Positions 34,101 to 44,582 are shown, counted from the first letter of the stretch. The stretch: 64,000 nt of DNA from Ophiura sarsii (GCA_035610835.1 CM069452.1:4492171-4556170), one strand, 5' to 3'. Notes: generated by a model from the sequence alone, not told the origin. Made by a program: numbers and translations.

Positions 34101-35354
34101 CATAAAGTACTAGCCCCAATGGTAACTATGAAAGTGCCAGGCGCTTTCGAACGAGTAAGTGTTGACATTTTAGGTCCTTTACCTATTACCACTTCAGGTA
34201 ATCGCTATGTACTCTGTTTTTCAGATCATTGTACTAGATGGCCAATTTTGGTACCATTGAAAGTTACTGATGCGTCAACCATTGCTCGCGCATTCTTTGA
34301 TTATGTAATTTGTGAACATGGTTGTCCTCAAACCTTGTTGAGCGACAGAGGTCAAAATTTCCTCTCCAAGATTGTATTGGAAGTTTGTCGTATTATGCGC
34401 ACTCACAAACTGAATACAAGTTCATATCATCCACAATGCAATGCAATTCAGGAACGTTTTAATGCAGTAATTCTGGATACCATTTCACATTATGTCAATG
34501 AATACCAAAGCGATTGGGATAAGTACATAACAGCTATACAATTTGCCTATAGAACAACTCCCGCTGAAAATTCAGTCGGATTTAGTCCCTTCTTCTTGTT
34601 GTATGGTAGAGAGGCAAGACTTCCGATAGATGTTACACTCCTAGCACAATGCAAATATCCAGATAAGACACTTCGTGAGCACATTCACAATCTGGTATCA
34701 CAACTCGAAGTATTTAGGGACATTTCAAAACGTCATGCTGAACGTAATCAAGCCAAAATGAAAGAGCGTTTTGATGATCGTGCGCAAGATGTTCCATATC
34801 AAGTTGGTGATTCAGTTTGGATTTATATACCTGCATTGCAACAAGGATTGTCACGTAAACTCTCAAAGTTCTGGGCGGGACCCTTTCTACTAGTCGAACA
34901 GACTGGTCCTGTAAATTTCAAGGTGCGAAATCTTGAAAACAACAAATTGGTAACATCTACTGTACATGTTAACCGTATGAAATTTGCATATAATAGATTT
35001 GTCCGTCCAAGCAATGATACTCCCCCTGTGGATCCTGAAAATAGAGATCCAATTCCAGGATTAGTTCTAGACGATTGTCCTGATGATATATTTGAACAAC
35101 TTTTGGCTACCCACGAGTCTGACAAGAATCAGATTCCAATTATTCCAGGTTTGCCTCCTATTCAAGATGAAACTCCAGAATATGTGATAGAGCGTATTCT
35201 CAGGGGACGTTTTAAAAATAAACGTCTTGAGTATTTGATAAAATGGCAGGGCTTCCCAAATTCAAGAAATACTTGGGAACCAGAGACTAACCTAAACGCG
35301 GCCGCTTTAGAATCTCTGAAAGCTAACCCAGTCAAAATTACTGGCAAGATGTAA
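31083..35354 (+). CDS. pol: Pol polyprotein: protease, RT, RNase H, integrase, chromodomain
   Basis: 1423 residues counted from the first post-slip codon; there is no ATG near the frame's opening, which supports synthesis as Gag-Pol. The aspartic protease has DTGA at 86-89. The reverse transcriptase has YLDD at 520-523, preceded by the RFAIDFRALNK and LDLAAGYWQI motifs. RNase H begins around D670 (QTDASRTG) and includes TDHCALKWL. The integrase zinc site has H961/H966 and C996/C999. The catalytic triad is D1028, D1088 and E1124 (spacing DD35E). A GPF motif lies at 1266-1268. The C-terminal chromodomain, about 1366-1407 (EYVIERILRG ... YLIKWQGFP ... NTWEPETNL), keeps the aromatic residues that in this family read histone methyl-lysine marks and guide integration. 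No stop or frameshift interrupts it, so it is probably functional. Confidence 0.95.
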   Translation, partial: LINPSARQKKKHVPRHVDGLRFQRFEHVRGVYRNGNANRVPLDLNRQTFGQKSNSSFSQAHIEINLSKLNTIAAFVNGNPVQCLIDTGASVNIIDHDWFHANLSNLRFSIEKSRVAEARAANGSSLEITGFIVLSISVNGTQFPVPMNIARNLSTRIILGSQFLNRHCARIDCESRTLRLAKESKILVIEKQEIPAHTQSVVCARLSNKLPFNTIGLSHGGRRVSALGVLIANTASSVQNNCIHLLVMNTTDEPITLYPRTKLGIFSLVDPHRIHSFPDLEKNNVNNVNIRQASAVASDVNSKQDSVKEVLSKVNLNTDHMSGTEASEINGLLTEYIDIFQVKGGPTGNYSRVKHAINTGDHPPIRSRPYRQAPHIQAEVRRQVHEMLEQDIIKESASPWSFPVCMTPKAGDPNTYRFAIDFRALNKICARDNFPLPNINDALDSLGAAKPNFITTLDLAAGYWQIGLEESSKSKTAFITQDGLYEFQRMPFGLHNAPATFQRAMQEVLRGLNWKFVLCYLDDIIIFSSSFSEHMDHLRQVFDRLRAAGLKLQPKKCTFGQTEVKYLGHVVNKDGVATDPAKLKIVQDYPTPAKVTEVKSFLGFVGYYRKFIKDFCKIAEPLTNLTRKDVSFVWDQSCQEAFKTLKRKLLEPPILAYPNFDGTEFILQTDASRTGLGYILAQKQDGKERVISYGGRALHDAERNYTVTEIEALAVVEGIKKYAPYLQHSIKFTVVTDHCALKWLFGINKNTGSRLARWALKLQSYKFDVIHIRGRHNGNADALSRIDYDRMDICTDCNHSHSKVTDAVEVNKVAWVKSGLDEMVSDIIQNPSNDVNSRPTVNVVRNLRFQKGKRVENDKDSVKPNIPNFPNELNLDKFKQVLLTDIFAGSMLQYLENDELPDNAVKARNVVLQADQYYAHEGLLYHIWHTPAKGHMPERNVHRLYIPVQLIDTVLNNCHDHVLAAHFGFQRTYNRIRQRYFWKCMYRDVDNWVRSCISCSQRKTHRHKVLAPMVTMKVPGAFERVSVDILGPLPITTSGNRYVLCFSDHCTRWPILVPLKVTDASTIARAFFDYVICEHGCPQTLLSDRGQNFLSKIVLEVCRIMRTHKLNTSSYHPQCNAIQERFNAVILDTISHYVNEYQSDWDKYITAIQFAYRTTPAENSVGFSPFFLLYGREARLPIDVTLLAQCKYPDKTLREHIHNLVSQLEVFRDISKRHAERNQAKMKERFDDRAQDVPYQVGDSVWIYIPALQQGLSRKLSKFWAGPFLLVEQTGPVNFKVRNLENNKLVTSTVHVNRMKFAYNRFVRPSNDTPPVDPENRDPIPGLVLDDCPDDIFEQLLATHESDKNQIPIIPGLPPIQDETPEYVIERILRGRFKNKRLEYLIKWQGFPNSRNTWEPETNLNAAALESLKANPVKITGKM

Positions 35355-36493
35355 AGCCAGCGGGCAAGAATCATTGCAGGAACAGAGTCTGAAACAGCAA
35401 ATAAATTAAAAGTGTACAAGTATAGAGAACACAGAGGAAGTATATGAATAAAATTTATAGTCCGTAGGCTGAGATATGTCATGATATGAGTATTACAATT
35501 CTTATGACACAAAATGTGTTATTTTGATAAAATTGTTGAATGAGAGCAATTTGTAATTTGGGCAACATTGCCTGAAAGTGTGTGTTCACTTTCGTTAATT
35601 TGTATATAGAAATGATTGTTGCAAAGAATTGCACACAATGATATTCTTCATGTAGAAAGTTTGAATTTATATAGTTGAGCAAAAATGCGGAAATGCAGTA
35701 TGATCAAATAAGTGTTATATTTATTTGTATCTTTTCGGAAGAGGCATATGTTGTGAGGTTTTCTGGCAACATTAGTCTCACATGAATAGACGCAAACAAA
35801 AGAAAGTTTAATGTAAATTACTAAACATTTCAGTAGTGCTACCTTTGTCTTGTTTTGTCTGTCCTGTATTGTCTTGTTGTGTACACATAATATATAGTCA
35901 CCATTGATGACTATTTAATTTTAAAGGGTCACAAAAACGTGATTTCTTTGAAATAAGAAAAATATGTTTCCGTATGAAACATCGAAATTGGAAGGAAATT
36001 TTCCAATTCTTATGCGCTTCAACTTTTGATGAAACCTTTAGACCGCACACGTTAATCAGAGGATTATGTATGAGAGTGAGTGTGTTTGTGTTAGGCCATT
36101 TAAGGGATATCCTGTATGCGTGTTTGTTCAACAACAAAAAATCCCTCTTTACCGTGTGAGCGTAATCACTTGGAATTTTTCACGTGAATTCCGGGTTAAT
36201 ACGGTCGCAGGTTTCCACAGGTTTGGCGTCGCAGAAGATTAATAATAAATTTATATTTAAGGCCACTCGTTTAAAAATAAAATAACATTCTCTGAGAGTT
36301 AAAATTATACAACCTGATATTAGATGCCGTCAATTTGGCAGACGGAAACATGAATAAAGCACATGTTAAATTTTGTGACGAAATAAATAATTCGTTTCTA
36401 TATATGATAAAGATATCAGTTTCTTTTATAAATATTTCACCCAGCATTCTTTAAGTTAAATTGTCAGGTGTCAATTTTGTTAGGAAGGGCGTA
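35355..36493 (+). other. Long non-coding tract between pol and the 3' LTR
   Basis: 1139 bp with no frame longer than 80 codons in the sense direction apart from scraps, and no env-like signal or membrane segment. The purine run AGGAAGGG at 36482-36489, just before the LTR, is the likely polypurine tract for plus-strand priming. The length is unusual for a chromovirus. Confidence 0.7.
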
Positions 36494-36940
36494 TGTTGTG
36501 ACGCTAAATTTATATTGATATTATTATATATTTTCATATCTAGAATTCAGGCCATGATTGACTTGAAATGGCAACACCGTACTTCCGTATTCTGAATCCC
36601 ATTCAGTCTACGCGCCAATATCTCTGACCAATTCAAGTCGTCGTGCCACGCTGACAACACCTCATGATAAGTTTAGGCCATATAGTTTTCAATTCACACA
36701 ACAGGAATAGTGAGCTCTGAATTACAGAAGCTCACGATTGATGCGTGTCATGTCATTTCTTTAGGATAGTCTAGAAGCTGGGTGCTGTGTTCGTTTATAA
36801 TATGAGTAAGTGAACTATTTATGATGAATTAATAAAATGTATATATAAATAACTTGGAAGCTATATCCGTTATATTCATTCTGTGTGTTTTGATCCCCTC
36901 TCCGCCATGCGAGTATTTTCCCCAAAACCACGTCACAATA
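36494..36940 (+). repeat. 3' LTR
   Basis: Identical to the 5' LTR over 447 bp. It is followed by CTAGCATCAGTAACATC, where the LINE frame resumes. Confidence 0.95.
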
Positions 36941-37254
36941 CTAGCATCAGTAACATCCTCACCTCACTGGGCTGGCCATCATTACAAGACGGGCGCAAAC
37001 AACAACGTCTCACTTGTCTCCACAAGATGATAAACGCGCGTCACCTGGACATAAAATACGAACACTACACCCAACCTAAACTAACCAGAGCAAGCAAAGG
37101 ACATAACAACCAATTCCAACTAACCCACTCTAGGACAGACACATTCGCAAACTCCTACTTCATGAGAACAGTACGTAACCAGCTTCAGCCAGAGACTGTC
37201 ATCCACACTGACCCAATTCAAAACTGCCCTGACATCCCCCCATCTACAAATTAG
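36936..37254 (+). pseudogene. LINE 1, portion right of the gypsy insertion
   Basis: Continues ORF2 of a CR1/Jockey-like LINE as SISNILTSLGWPSLQDGRKQ, then RLTCLHKMINARH and so on to a stop at 37252-37254. The piece itself is free of frame breaks, so the LINE was fairly young when hit; its 5' part is absent. The C-terminus ends RNQLQPETVIHTDPIQNCPD. Confidence 0.85.
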
Positions 37255-37262
37255 TCCACCCT

Positions 37263-37868
37263 ATCCGCACCTCCAGTTAAAACTCAGATGAGTGTTTTGG
37301 AGGACCAACCTACCAAGTATCAGGTGTCCCTCAGCAGGCCTCTCAGTCTCAGGAGTCAGGGCACAGTGTAAGTGTTTAGGTCCACTCCTATTCTTCCTGT
37401 ATATCAATGATATTGGAGACGGAACTTCGAGTCATCAACCCTCCAGGTTTTTGCTGACGGTACCTTAATATATAGGAAAATATCATCAGAAACAGATGCC
37501 ATGACACTTCAGGCAGACCTCAATAAGTTGGTAGACTGGTCGACAAAATGGCAGATGCGCTTTAATCCATCTATAAAATGCTCATTACTTGGATCGCCTG
37601 CATCAGAAAAATCATAAAAGCAACATATCAGATGATGGGCGTCAATTTGGAACAAAACAACCATCACCCGTACCTTGGTGTTGAGATTGCATCCGGTCTG
37701 GAATGGAAACAACATGTCAACAACATCTCCAACAAGGCTAGAAAAACTTTAAACTTCCTCCAGAGGAACCTACACAGATGCCCACAGAAGGTTCGGAAAC
37801 AAGCTTACATTTCACTCGTCCGACCAACCTTAGAATAAGCGTGCACCGTGTGGAACCCACATCATCTT
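37263..37868 (+). pseudogene. LINE 2, reverse transcriptase region (decayed)
   Basis: Reads with frameshifts: LFFLYINDI, then FADGTLIYRK (FADD mutated to FADG), LNKLVDWSTKWQMRFNPSIK, PYLGVEIASGLEWKQHVNNI and RPTLE, a stop, then CTVWNPHH. The order is that of a CR1/Jockey RT. Broken, with one catalytic Asp lost. Confidence 0.85.
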
Positions 37869-37877
37869 ACCGTCTTA

Positions 37878-38155
37878 CCGCTCCCATAACCCTCCAGGGT
37901 CGTAGGGGCACTGCATGACGGATTTCTTCACCACCTCCCTCCATCTGACTCGGTCATGTGCTAATTATGCTTGGGTTTCTGCGAAGGTTTTCCCAGTCCA
38001 TTCTGTGATGTTGTCTCTCCAACTTTTCCTCTGGCGACCTCTTCTTCGCTTGCCCTCTACGGTGCCCTGCAGGATGGTCTTGGAGAGGCCACTTGATCTG
38101 GTCACATGGCCATACCATTTTAGTTTCCACTTTTTCACGGTGGCTAGCAGGTTTG
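37878..38155 (-). pseudogene. LINE 3 C-terminal fragment inserted in LINE 2
   Basis: On the minus strand it reads KLKWYGHVTRSSGLSKTILQ, then GTVEGKRRRGRQRKSWRDNI and TEWTGK, a stop, then RVRWREVV. This is the well-known C-terminal tail of endonuclease-bearing LINEs, distinct from the CR1-like pieces around it. It splits LINE 2 between VWNPHH and INQLEQ. Confidence 0.8.
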
Positions 38156-38162
38156 TACATCA

Positions 38163-38412
38163 TCAAAGGGAGATAAACCAGCTGGAGCAGGTACAGAGGA
38201 AAGCAATTGGCTTTATAGCCAAACACCACCGAAGGAGAGCCAGCGTCACAGAAATGAGAAACAACATTGGATTCCAAACACTGAGAGAAGACAAACAAGA
38301 TGCCACTATGCTACGCTCCACGACACAACATCCCAAATTGGTACCAGGAGCAACCATGGCGAGAAATACTCCAAAATACCCACCAGCTTCTTTCGATCCT
38401 CGCAACATATCT
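38163..38412 (+). pseudogene. LINE 2, region after the insertion
   Basis: REINQLEQVQRKAIGFIAKH then TEMRNNIGFQTLREDKQDAT continues LINE 2 beyond the inserted fragment. The extreme C-terminus is frameshifted, with HNIPNWYQEQPWREIL-like remains. Confidence 0.8.
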
Positions 38413-38451
38413 ATTAATCAGGGTGTGTGTTAAGGATTTTTGTGTGTGTAG

Positions 38452-38513
38452 CAAAACTGCTATGCAATTATATTTTTGTATAGCAATTTACACATTTTGC
38501 ATAGCAGTTTTGT
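38452..38513. repeat. Small fold-back: AGCAAAACTGCTATGC arms
   Basis: AGCAAAACTGCTATGCAA and TTGCATAGCAGTTTTG are complementary, about 62 bp overall. Confidence 0.6.
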
Positions 38514-39691
38514 TTTACATTTTTTAATTCCAATTTGCTGTTGATCCGTTAAATCTATTTTCAATTATTACAACAATTTTACATACGTTTATGTAAGGTA
38601 AGGTGCAGGATTGATTAAATGAGTTTCAATTTTCAAGTAAAATGTTAGGTTTTCAAATAATGATGAAAGTTGTGAAATGTTTCCGCAATCAGCATAAATA
38701 CAGCAGATGATTTATGAAAATGCAAATGTAACTAATGAGTACTCAATTTTGCTTGCTTGCTTAATATGTTAATTGTTAATAATAATAAAGAAAATCAAAC
38801 AATAATAAGAGTTAAGACTGTGCCGCGGTACTGCCAGAAACTTTTAATATAATTATTATTAAGTCGATTTAAAAAAAAGGTGGGGTGGGCTTTGGTACAA
38901 TTTTAAAACTTTGCGATTTCCGAGTAATTTGTTTTCTAGAATAGGAAGAAGACTTTACAATATATATTTCAGATAATTTCACTAATTAGCTGTCCGCTGA
39001 CCCGTTCAGAAGCAAACAATAATTAAAACCATTCATTATTTACTATACGATTACTCGCCCCTCTCTCTCACCCCTATATTGGAAAATGGTCAGTCCCGGG
39101 TCGAAAGTCAGGTAGAAGTTTACGGCATAATTAATTGTGTACATGTTCATCTGAGCTGTACATGTAATGGGAATTCCCGTGTGTATCGTACACTGTTACG
39201 AAGTGTAAATGTATGATGTAATTTGTAAACAATCAGTCTGGAACGTGTCATGTGGCGAGTAAACTCGACGAATGAAGTGGAGTTTATGAATTTAAACGTA
39301 TCCAAATACGGAATACGACGTGTTTAAATGGCGTGAAATGGACCATTTACATCCCTAATAATAGTAAAGTTAAAATCAATCGGAACTTCGGAAGGAAATA
39401 ATAGTGTCCCGAGTCCAAAATGTTGTGTAGCAAGTTTGCTATGCATGTTCAAATGTGCGTCGCAGTTGCACTTGATTGTGGCGCAAACTGCGATGCGATA
39501 CCGGTTAACACACACCCTGCTATTAATAGAACCAACTACCTAAAACAGCGATCCAAGAACCATCTGCGAAGTCCTTCACCAACAGATTGTCACACACAGT
39601 ATTCAGCGAACTACATGGGCTGTACATAGGCTCAAGAGCACTTACAGCTGATACCAACAACTAGTCAACACCAACCCACTGTATAAATGTA
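38514..39691. other. Stretch without recognised gene
   Basis: AT-rich, with a few short frames. No feature can be supported. Confidence 0.4.
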
Positions 39692-40007
39692 CAGGGGTAG
39701 AATTTCGTAAACAACCGCGAGAATCTGTTAAGATTCTCGCGGAAGGATTTTGCGAGAATCCAGATTCTCGCCAATTTTGAGAATCCATGGATTATTGCGA
39801 AATTAATGAAAATAATATCCAGAATAAGGCTATAAGCTTGCACAACTTCCAAATTCGGCATGTTTGTTGACTAAGGGTCAACTACCAGTCATCTAATGTC
39901 CTGTTTTGGATTTTTTGGCGGGAATCCAACTGGATTCGCGCGGTAGTGATTTCACGCGAATCTTCACGCGAATCGATTCGCGGATTCGCGGCGAAATTCT
40001 ACCCCTG
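39692..40007. mobile_element. hAT-like MITE, CAGGGGTAGAAT ends, copy 2
   Basis: CAGGGGTAGAATTTCG and CGAAATTCTACCCCTG are perfect inverted termini with AATGTA on both sides. Several TTCGCG/CGCGAA subrepeats lie near the right end. Confidence 0.8.
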
Positions 40008-40374
40008 AATGTATGTTCTACTCACACCGTTGCTGCGCACATTATTTTGGTTATTTTATCATATGATGGGAGTTTTTCGTTGCTTTTTACTGAGTTGTTG
40101 TTTACTACACCGGATGTGATGTTTTACAAAGCTTGGCGTGATACCTTATTAATAAGGTCTACCAAGAATTTCTACAGATTCAGATTGACTCTTTTGAATG
40201 AGCATGCGCACATGAGTTATGGGACGTCTATATCTATATCTATAGAATACTTGGCAGAACAAGTGAACTTGTTATCGCGCCAAGGTCCCAGAAACTTAGG
40301 GACATGATTTGTGTACAGGTAACAGACCCGGAATGATCCCCTACTCTTTACAAAGAGGTCTGCACAGGGTTGTA

Positions 40375-40704
40375 GCTACGCCAGGCGGCGCCGGGAGGGC
40401 CTGCCCGCCTATTGGACTGGCCGCCTGGCACTCAAAAAAACCAAACAAAAAAACCAAACAAAAAAACCAAACAATTTTTTTAATTTAAAAAAACAAAAAA
40501 CTATTTGTGGATAAAATCATTAAACTGCCTCATAAAACAAGAAATGTTGTGGCAGGAACCCTCAAAGTGCATTAAAAAAGCCTAAAAACATCCCGGCCCC
40601 TGAGCCGCGAGAGTTATGTAACCAAATAGCGAAATATTGAGCTTCGCTCCCTCCGTTCGCCATTTTTGCCACCTGGCACAAAAGTTGGCCTAGCTACAAC
40701 CCTG
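40375..40704. mobile_element. hAT MITE with perfect 8-bp target duplication
   Basis: CAGGGTTGTAGCTA and TAGCTACAACCCTG bound 330 bp. GGTCTGCA stands on both sides (40367-40374, 40705-40712). The interior has a (AAAAAACC)n-like stretch. No ORF. Confidence 0.9.
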
Positions 40705-40904
40705 GGTCTGCAACTATTTTAACATGTTTAGGGACAGGGTGAGCGTCTGAAAAAATGGGACCAACAGCTTTATGTGACTCTCCGAACCACGGTGCACTGA
40801 TATTGACTGAATTCTACAATTAAATCTGATTATCAGCTTAAACCACGGAAAGAGAATCTGATAAACTAAACCATACTGAATTAAGATGTGATTGTAGAAT
40901 TTCC

Positions 40905-41105
40905 AACTTATACTCTATTTGGCTTCTTCTGGACAGTGACGTAACTTAACAGGCGCAGGCGCAGCTTTTACGCACACGTGTATCTTCCATCTTTCAACGC
41001 TCGTGTGTATATGCCAGCGCCTCGAGTAGGCGCTCGTGTTATGTGCTGTAATTAGTAGAATACGCAGTTACGTCACTGTCTCGTGAAGGCCTCGTGAATA
41101 GACTA
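40905..41105. mobile_element. MITE with GACAGTGACGTAACT ends, copy 2
   Basis: GGACAGTGACGTAACTTAA and GCAGTTACGTCACTGTC are inverted. The interior resembles 21970-22155 (CGCTCGTGTGTATATGCCAG). Confidence 0.65.
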
Positions 41106-41127
41106 TAGGATTTTTTTTTGGTATTAA

Positions 41128-41470
41128 AGGCATATTATGTGATCTTTTCCAGGGGGCGCCCTCTATTTATGATTTTTTTTAGAAAGCAGATTTTCTTGCA
41201 GATTTACTTTTCTGATCATAAATCATGAATATATTTTGAGTTACAGAGCGTGACGATTCATAATTACTTCAAAATCATGGTTTTTAGAGTGAAAATACAG
41301 TGAAAATAGATTGTTCGCTAGCTAACAATCTATTTTCAACCCTTTAAAACCATGATTTTGAAGTACTAAGGAATCGTATTGCTCTGTAACTCAGAATATA
41401 TTTATGATTGATGATCAGAAATGTAAATCTGCAAGAAAATCTACTTTCTAAAAAAAATCATGAATAGAGG
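41128..41470. mobile_element. MITE family A, copy 6 (right end lost)
   Basis: TTAA (41124-41127) precedes a full left arm and most of the right arm, up to GAATAGAGGGCACC. The terminal GATCACATAATATGCCT is missing, and another MITE begins 10 bp later. Confidence 0.75.
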
Positions 41471-41479
41471 GCACCAAAG

Positions 41480-41896
41480 TACCGTATTATCCCTATTAAG
41501 CGCCCAGGACCTTATAAGCACCCACCCCTGTTTTTTCTCAATGACTACCAACAAACAATCCCTTATAAGCACCCACCTTTTCAAATGGTCAGCATCCTCA
41601 AATGACCACTTGCACATATATTTCATTTAGTACATGAAATGGTCAGCCTCCTCAAATGACCAATTGTACATTTTCATTAGTACGTCAAGTGGTCAGTCTT
41701 CTCAAATTACTGCTTGTACATTGTATTTAGTACATCAAATTGTCAGCATCTTCAAATGACCATCTAATGGTCAGCATCTTCAAATGACCACTTGTACATT
41801 TTATTTAGTACGATAAATAAAAAAGGTAACATAATAAGCGCTCACCCAAAATGACTTTGCTAACCGCCCTGGGCGCTTAATAGGGATAATACGGTA
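41480..41896. mobile_element. MITE with TACCGTATTATCCCTATTAA ends and internal 60-bp repeats
   Basis: TACCGTATTATCCCTATTAA and TTAATAGGGATAATACGGTA are perfectly inverted, continuing into GCGCCC/GGGCGC. Between them, CAGC.TC.TCAAATGACCACTTGTACATTT-type units recur about every 60 bp from 41580 to 41810. Confidence 0.8.
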
Positions 41897-42400
41897 CCTT
41901 TTTTGTGTACCTGCTCTCAAGTTTCTCGAACTGTCTGCAAAAAATATTGAGACAACCTTTTACGATATTTTTGGGTACCAATGTAACTTTTCCAGCAAAA
42001 ATGCCCTCCCACCCACAAAAAATCCTGGTTACAGGCCTGTTAGAAACCTGTCACTTCTTAAATTTGTCACGGAATTTGTCAGCTGTGAGAATTAATAAGT
42101 AATGTTTTAAGAAATGTGTCAACAAGATTTGTCATACATAAACTACCTTGTCATTTCGTGGCCTCATGACGATCTACACTTGTCATTGACCGTATTAGCT
42201 CGTATTGTAAATTTGTCAATCATTCAAACTTGTCATCCACCAATTTTGATTCGTCAAGTTTTTGAAATAATTTGTATAGCATTATCTGTTACTTGTCATT
42301 CGCCAACCGTCAAATTATCTTGCAAGACTAATTTCTATCTCCTGTTTGACGACTCTTTCATTGAATTTGACACATTAATATTTTCAGTGTATAATGCAAT
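41897..42400. other. TTGTCA-rich stretch
   Basis: From about 42045 to 42315 the motif TTGTCA or CGTCAA occurs roughly a dozen times at irregular 12-35 bp spacing. No gene seen. Confidence 0.45.
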
Positions 42401-42404
42401 TCCT

Positions 42405-42540
42405 TCATATCAGCTCAGGTTGGAGCTTAATCCTAACCTCCTACCCACATTTTCCATAAAAACGTGGACAAAAAGAGCTTGAACCCACAACCTCTCGGTT
42501 GCGAGGCGGACGCTCTACCAGTTCACCATGGGGGCCAACC
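42405..42540 (-). repeat. tRNA-derived SINE head
   Basis: The minus strand reads TGGTGAACTGGTAGAGCG (A-box, 42511-42528) and GGTTGTGGGTTCAAGC (B-box, 42477-42492), about 18 bp apart as in a tRNA gene. The cloverleaf is imperfect and an unrelated body continues to lower coordinates, so a SINE is more likely than a working tRNA gene. Confidence 0.6.
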
Positions 42541-44579
42541 ATACTTGGGCGAGTATATTCCCCCAACTATGTAGCGGCGTAGCCTGGGGCCATTATTTCA
42601 TCGAAAAAGTGCCACGCCAGTACGTACAGACAGACTTTACAGTGGACATTTGTGGCAATGGGGGCGGTTAGGGTTAATAGGAGCTCTCTTGACCTAAAAG
42701 GGGAGAGCATCCAGGCAACCAGGGTGATTCCCTGCTTTTTTAAAAGCGTATGTGACCTTTAATGTGCCCGGGATTGCTCTTCTAAGTGTATGGGACCAAC
42801 AGCCTTACATTACTTCTGAATTAGTGGTAGGGCCTACTCTATATTACTATGTCTACTTCAATTCAAATAGTCTGAAAATGAAAGAGACGTGCGTTTGTGG
42901 AGGAATCAATTTTTTTCTATTAAAAAATAAGCTCAATGGTAGGCTAAGTTTCTGTAAAATTGATACTCCAGGGAAAAGGGAACAGTCACTCAACTTAAAG
43001 GTGTATGTTCCGATCACTTTTTTGTTTGGCCCTTGGACATGCTTAGAGGCTAAAGGTTATAGGAAGTATTGGAGACACAATGTTTTGACAGAACAGCAAG
43101 GATATGGTAAAGACACAACTGGTGCAATTAAACCAAAATGTGGGTGATATGGTTGTTGATATTGCATTGGGAAAAATGTCACCTTAAAATGGACCAAAAT
43201 GCCATCACAACCTTTTCCTAAAATGTACTGTGTACATGTACTGATTTGGGCTTACAAGCGTATAAAAAGCAGTTTGGTACCCACTCTGATGTTATGAGCT
43301 TATATCCTTTACAGTTGGTTAGTTTTATTGGGTGCAATAATCCTTTATGGTGTGCAATTCACATTTGGTTTTGAAAACTAGAAAATCTCATCCCAATTTT
43401 GAACTAGACTTCGAAGGGTCTTGCAATTTGCAATAGACATATTCTGGGTTCAAACTGCAATGTTATTTAAAGGACTGGACACCACAGTGTCACCACACAG
43501 TATCAGCATAATGTAACTTATTTTTGGTACCTTGGATTATTTATACAGATGGTATCAGGGACAATTGTTCAAAACAAATATAAACAAATTTAAATGTAGA
43601 AATGTAAGTACAAAGTTTGTTACAGTGGCTCATTTATTAAATATATTTGATGATAAACAAATTTCAATAGTAATAATTTTCAAAACCTTCCCACCCACCC
43701 TTTACCCTCTGGGATTTTAAAATATATAGTATGTCGCCCTCTGTTTTCCATGATGAGAAAATGGACAGGGCGGGCAGAGCAGGTGAACGTCATTTCTCCT
43801 TGGTATGTAGTATAAGCTTATTAGGTATATTTACGTAGTTGTCTTGTCTGTCAATGTATCCAATGCGGTGTGTGCCTTAGGGGCCGATTGAGGTAACTTG
43901 AACTAAAGCGTGTTTACCGCATCTGGTAAACCTTTGCTCCGCCATAAATCCTTTCCAATCTCACATAAACAGCTTGAGTTATTCTTAAAGGTGCCCGCCC
44001 ATACAGGTTTTATGGTGGTTTCCTGACAGTCTGGAAATTTATTGGTCAGGTCTTGTGTTCAAATTTCTCTTGGAAAACATTTGCAGAGGAGGCATTTACA
44101 ACAATATTTATCAAATTGTCTTGATTCAAGAATAACATATTTTTGCCATTTCAGATTTTCACAAATAGGACAATTACAAATTGGTGATCATGAAATTATG
44201 CGAATCTTCATCAGTCACAAAATTTAAATACATTTGAAAAATGTAGTGATTTGCAATAGATGTATGAGCAATAGGGCATAGTAAATAAAGAAATAAGATT
44301 TATAAATTTGAGAAATGGTGGAATTTACCAGTTACTAAAGTGCTTTAAGTTATGTTTTCAAACTGGCTGTACAAAAATTGGCTAACTGTTCATGATTTAA
44401 CATAGACTTTTATATTCAAGAAACCTCTTTTTTTACTTTTTTTAAAAATAATATATATATTTTTAGCACATTTGTCATGGCTCGCAAATTGAAAAAGAAA
44501 CAGAGTGGAAATGCTCTACTTTACAGATATACAATGTACATGTTTTAGATTGTCCTACTTCACAGATAGCACATACAAA
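42541..44579. other. Stretch with little recognisable content
   Basis: A fragment resembling the end of MITE family B starts after TTAA at about 42998 (GTATGTTCCGATCACTTTTT), with no matching second end. The 131-codon frame at 42752-43147 overlaps it and matches nothing I know. Otherwise AT-rich. Confidence 0.4.
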
Positions 44580-44582
44580 ATA

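Larger units (their letters stand above)
29587..36940 (+). mobile_element. Complete Ty3/gypsy chromovirus retrotransposon
   Basis: 7354 bp with two 447-bp LTRs that are identical base for base in my alignment. A 4-5 bp duplication (A)CTAG lies at 29582-29586 and 36936/37-36940/41, at the junction with the LINE. Gag and pol are intact, the pol order is PR-RT-RH-IN, and the C-terminus is a chromodomain, which places it in the chromovirus branch of Ty3/gypsy (Metaviridae). Identical LTRs imply a very recent insertion. No env frame is present. Confidence 0.97.

Noticed and set aside
35898..36159. Possible env or extra ORF downstream of pol
   Set aside because: Frames of 61 and 79 codons on opposite strands overlap and lack signal peptide, membrane segment or known motifs.
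42470..42540. A functional tRNA gene
   Set aside because: A and B boxes are present, but the acceptor and anticodon stems do not pair well and an unrelated body follows; treated as a SINE head.
42752..43147. 131-codon plus-strand frame
   Set aside because: It overlaps a family B MITE fragment and shows no recognisable motif or splice context; not supported as a gene.
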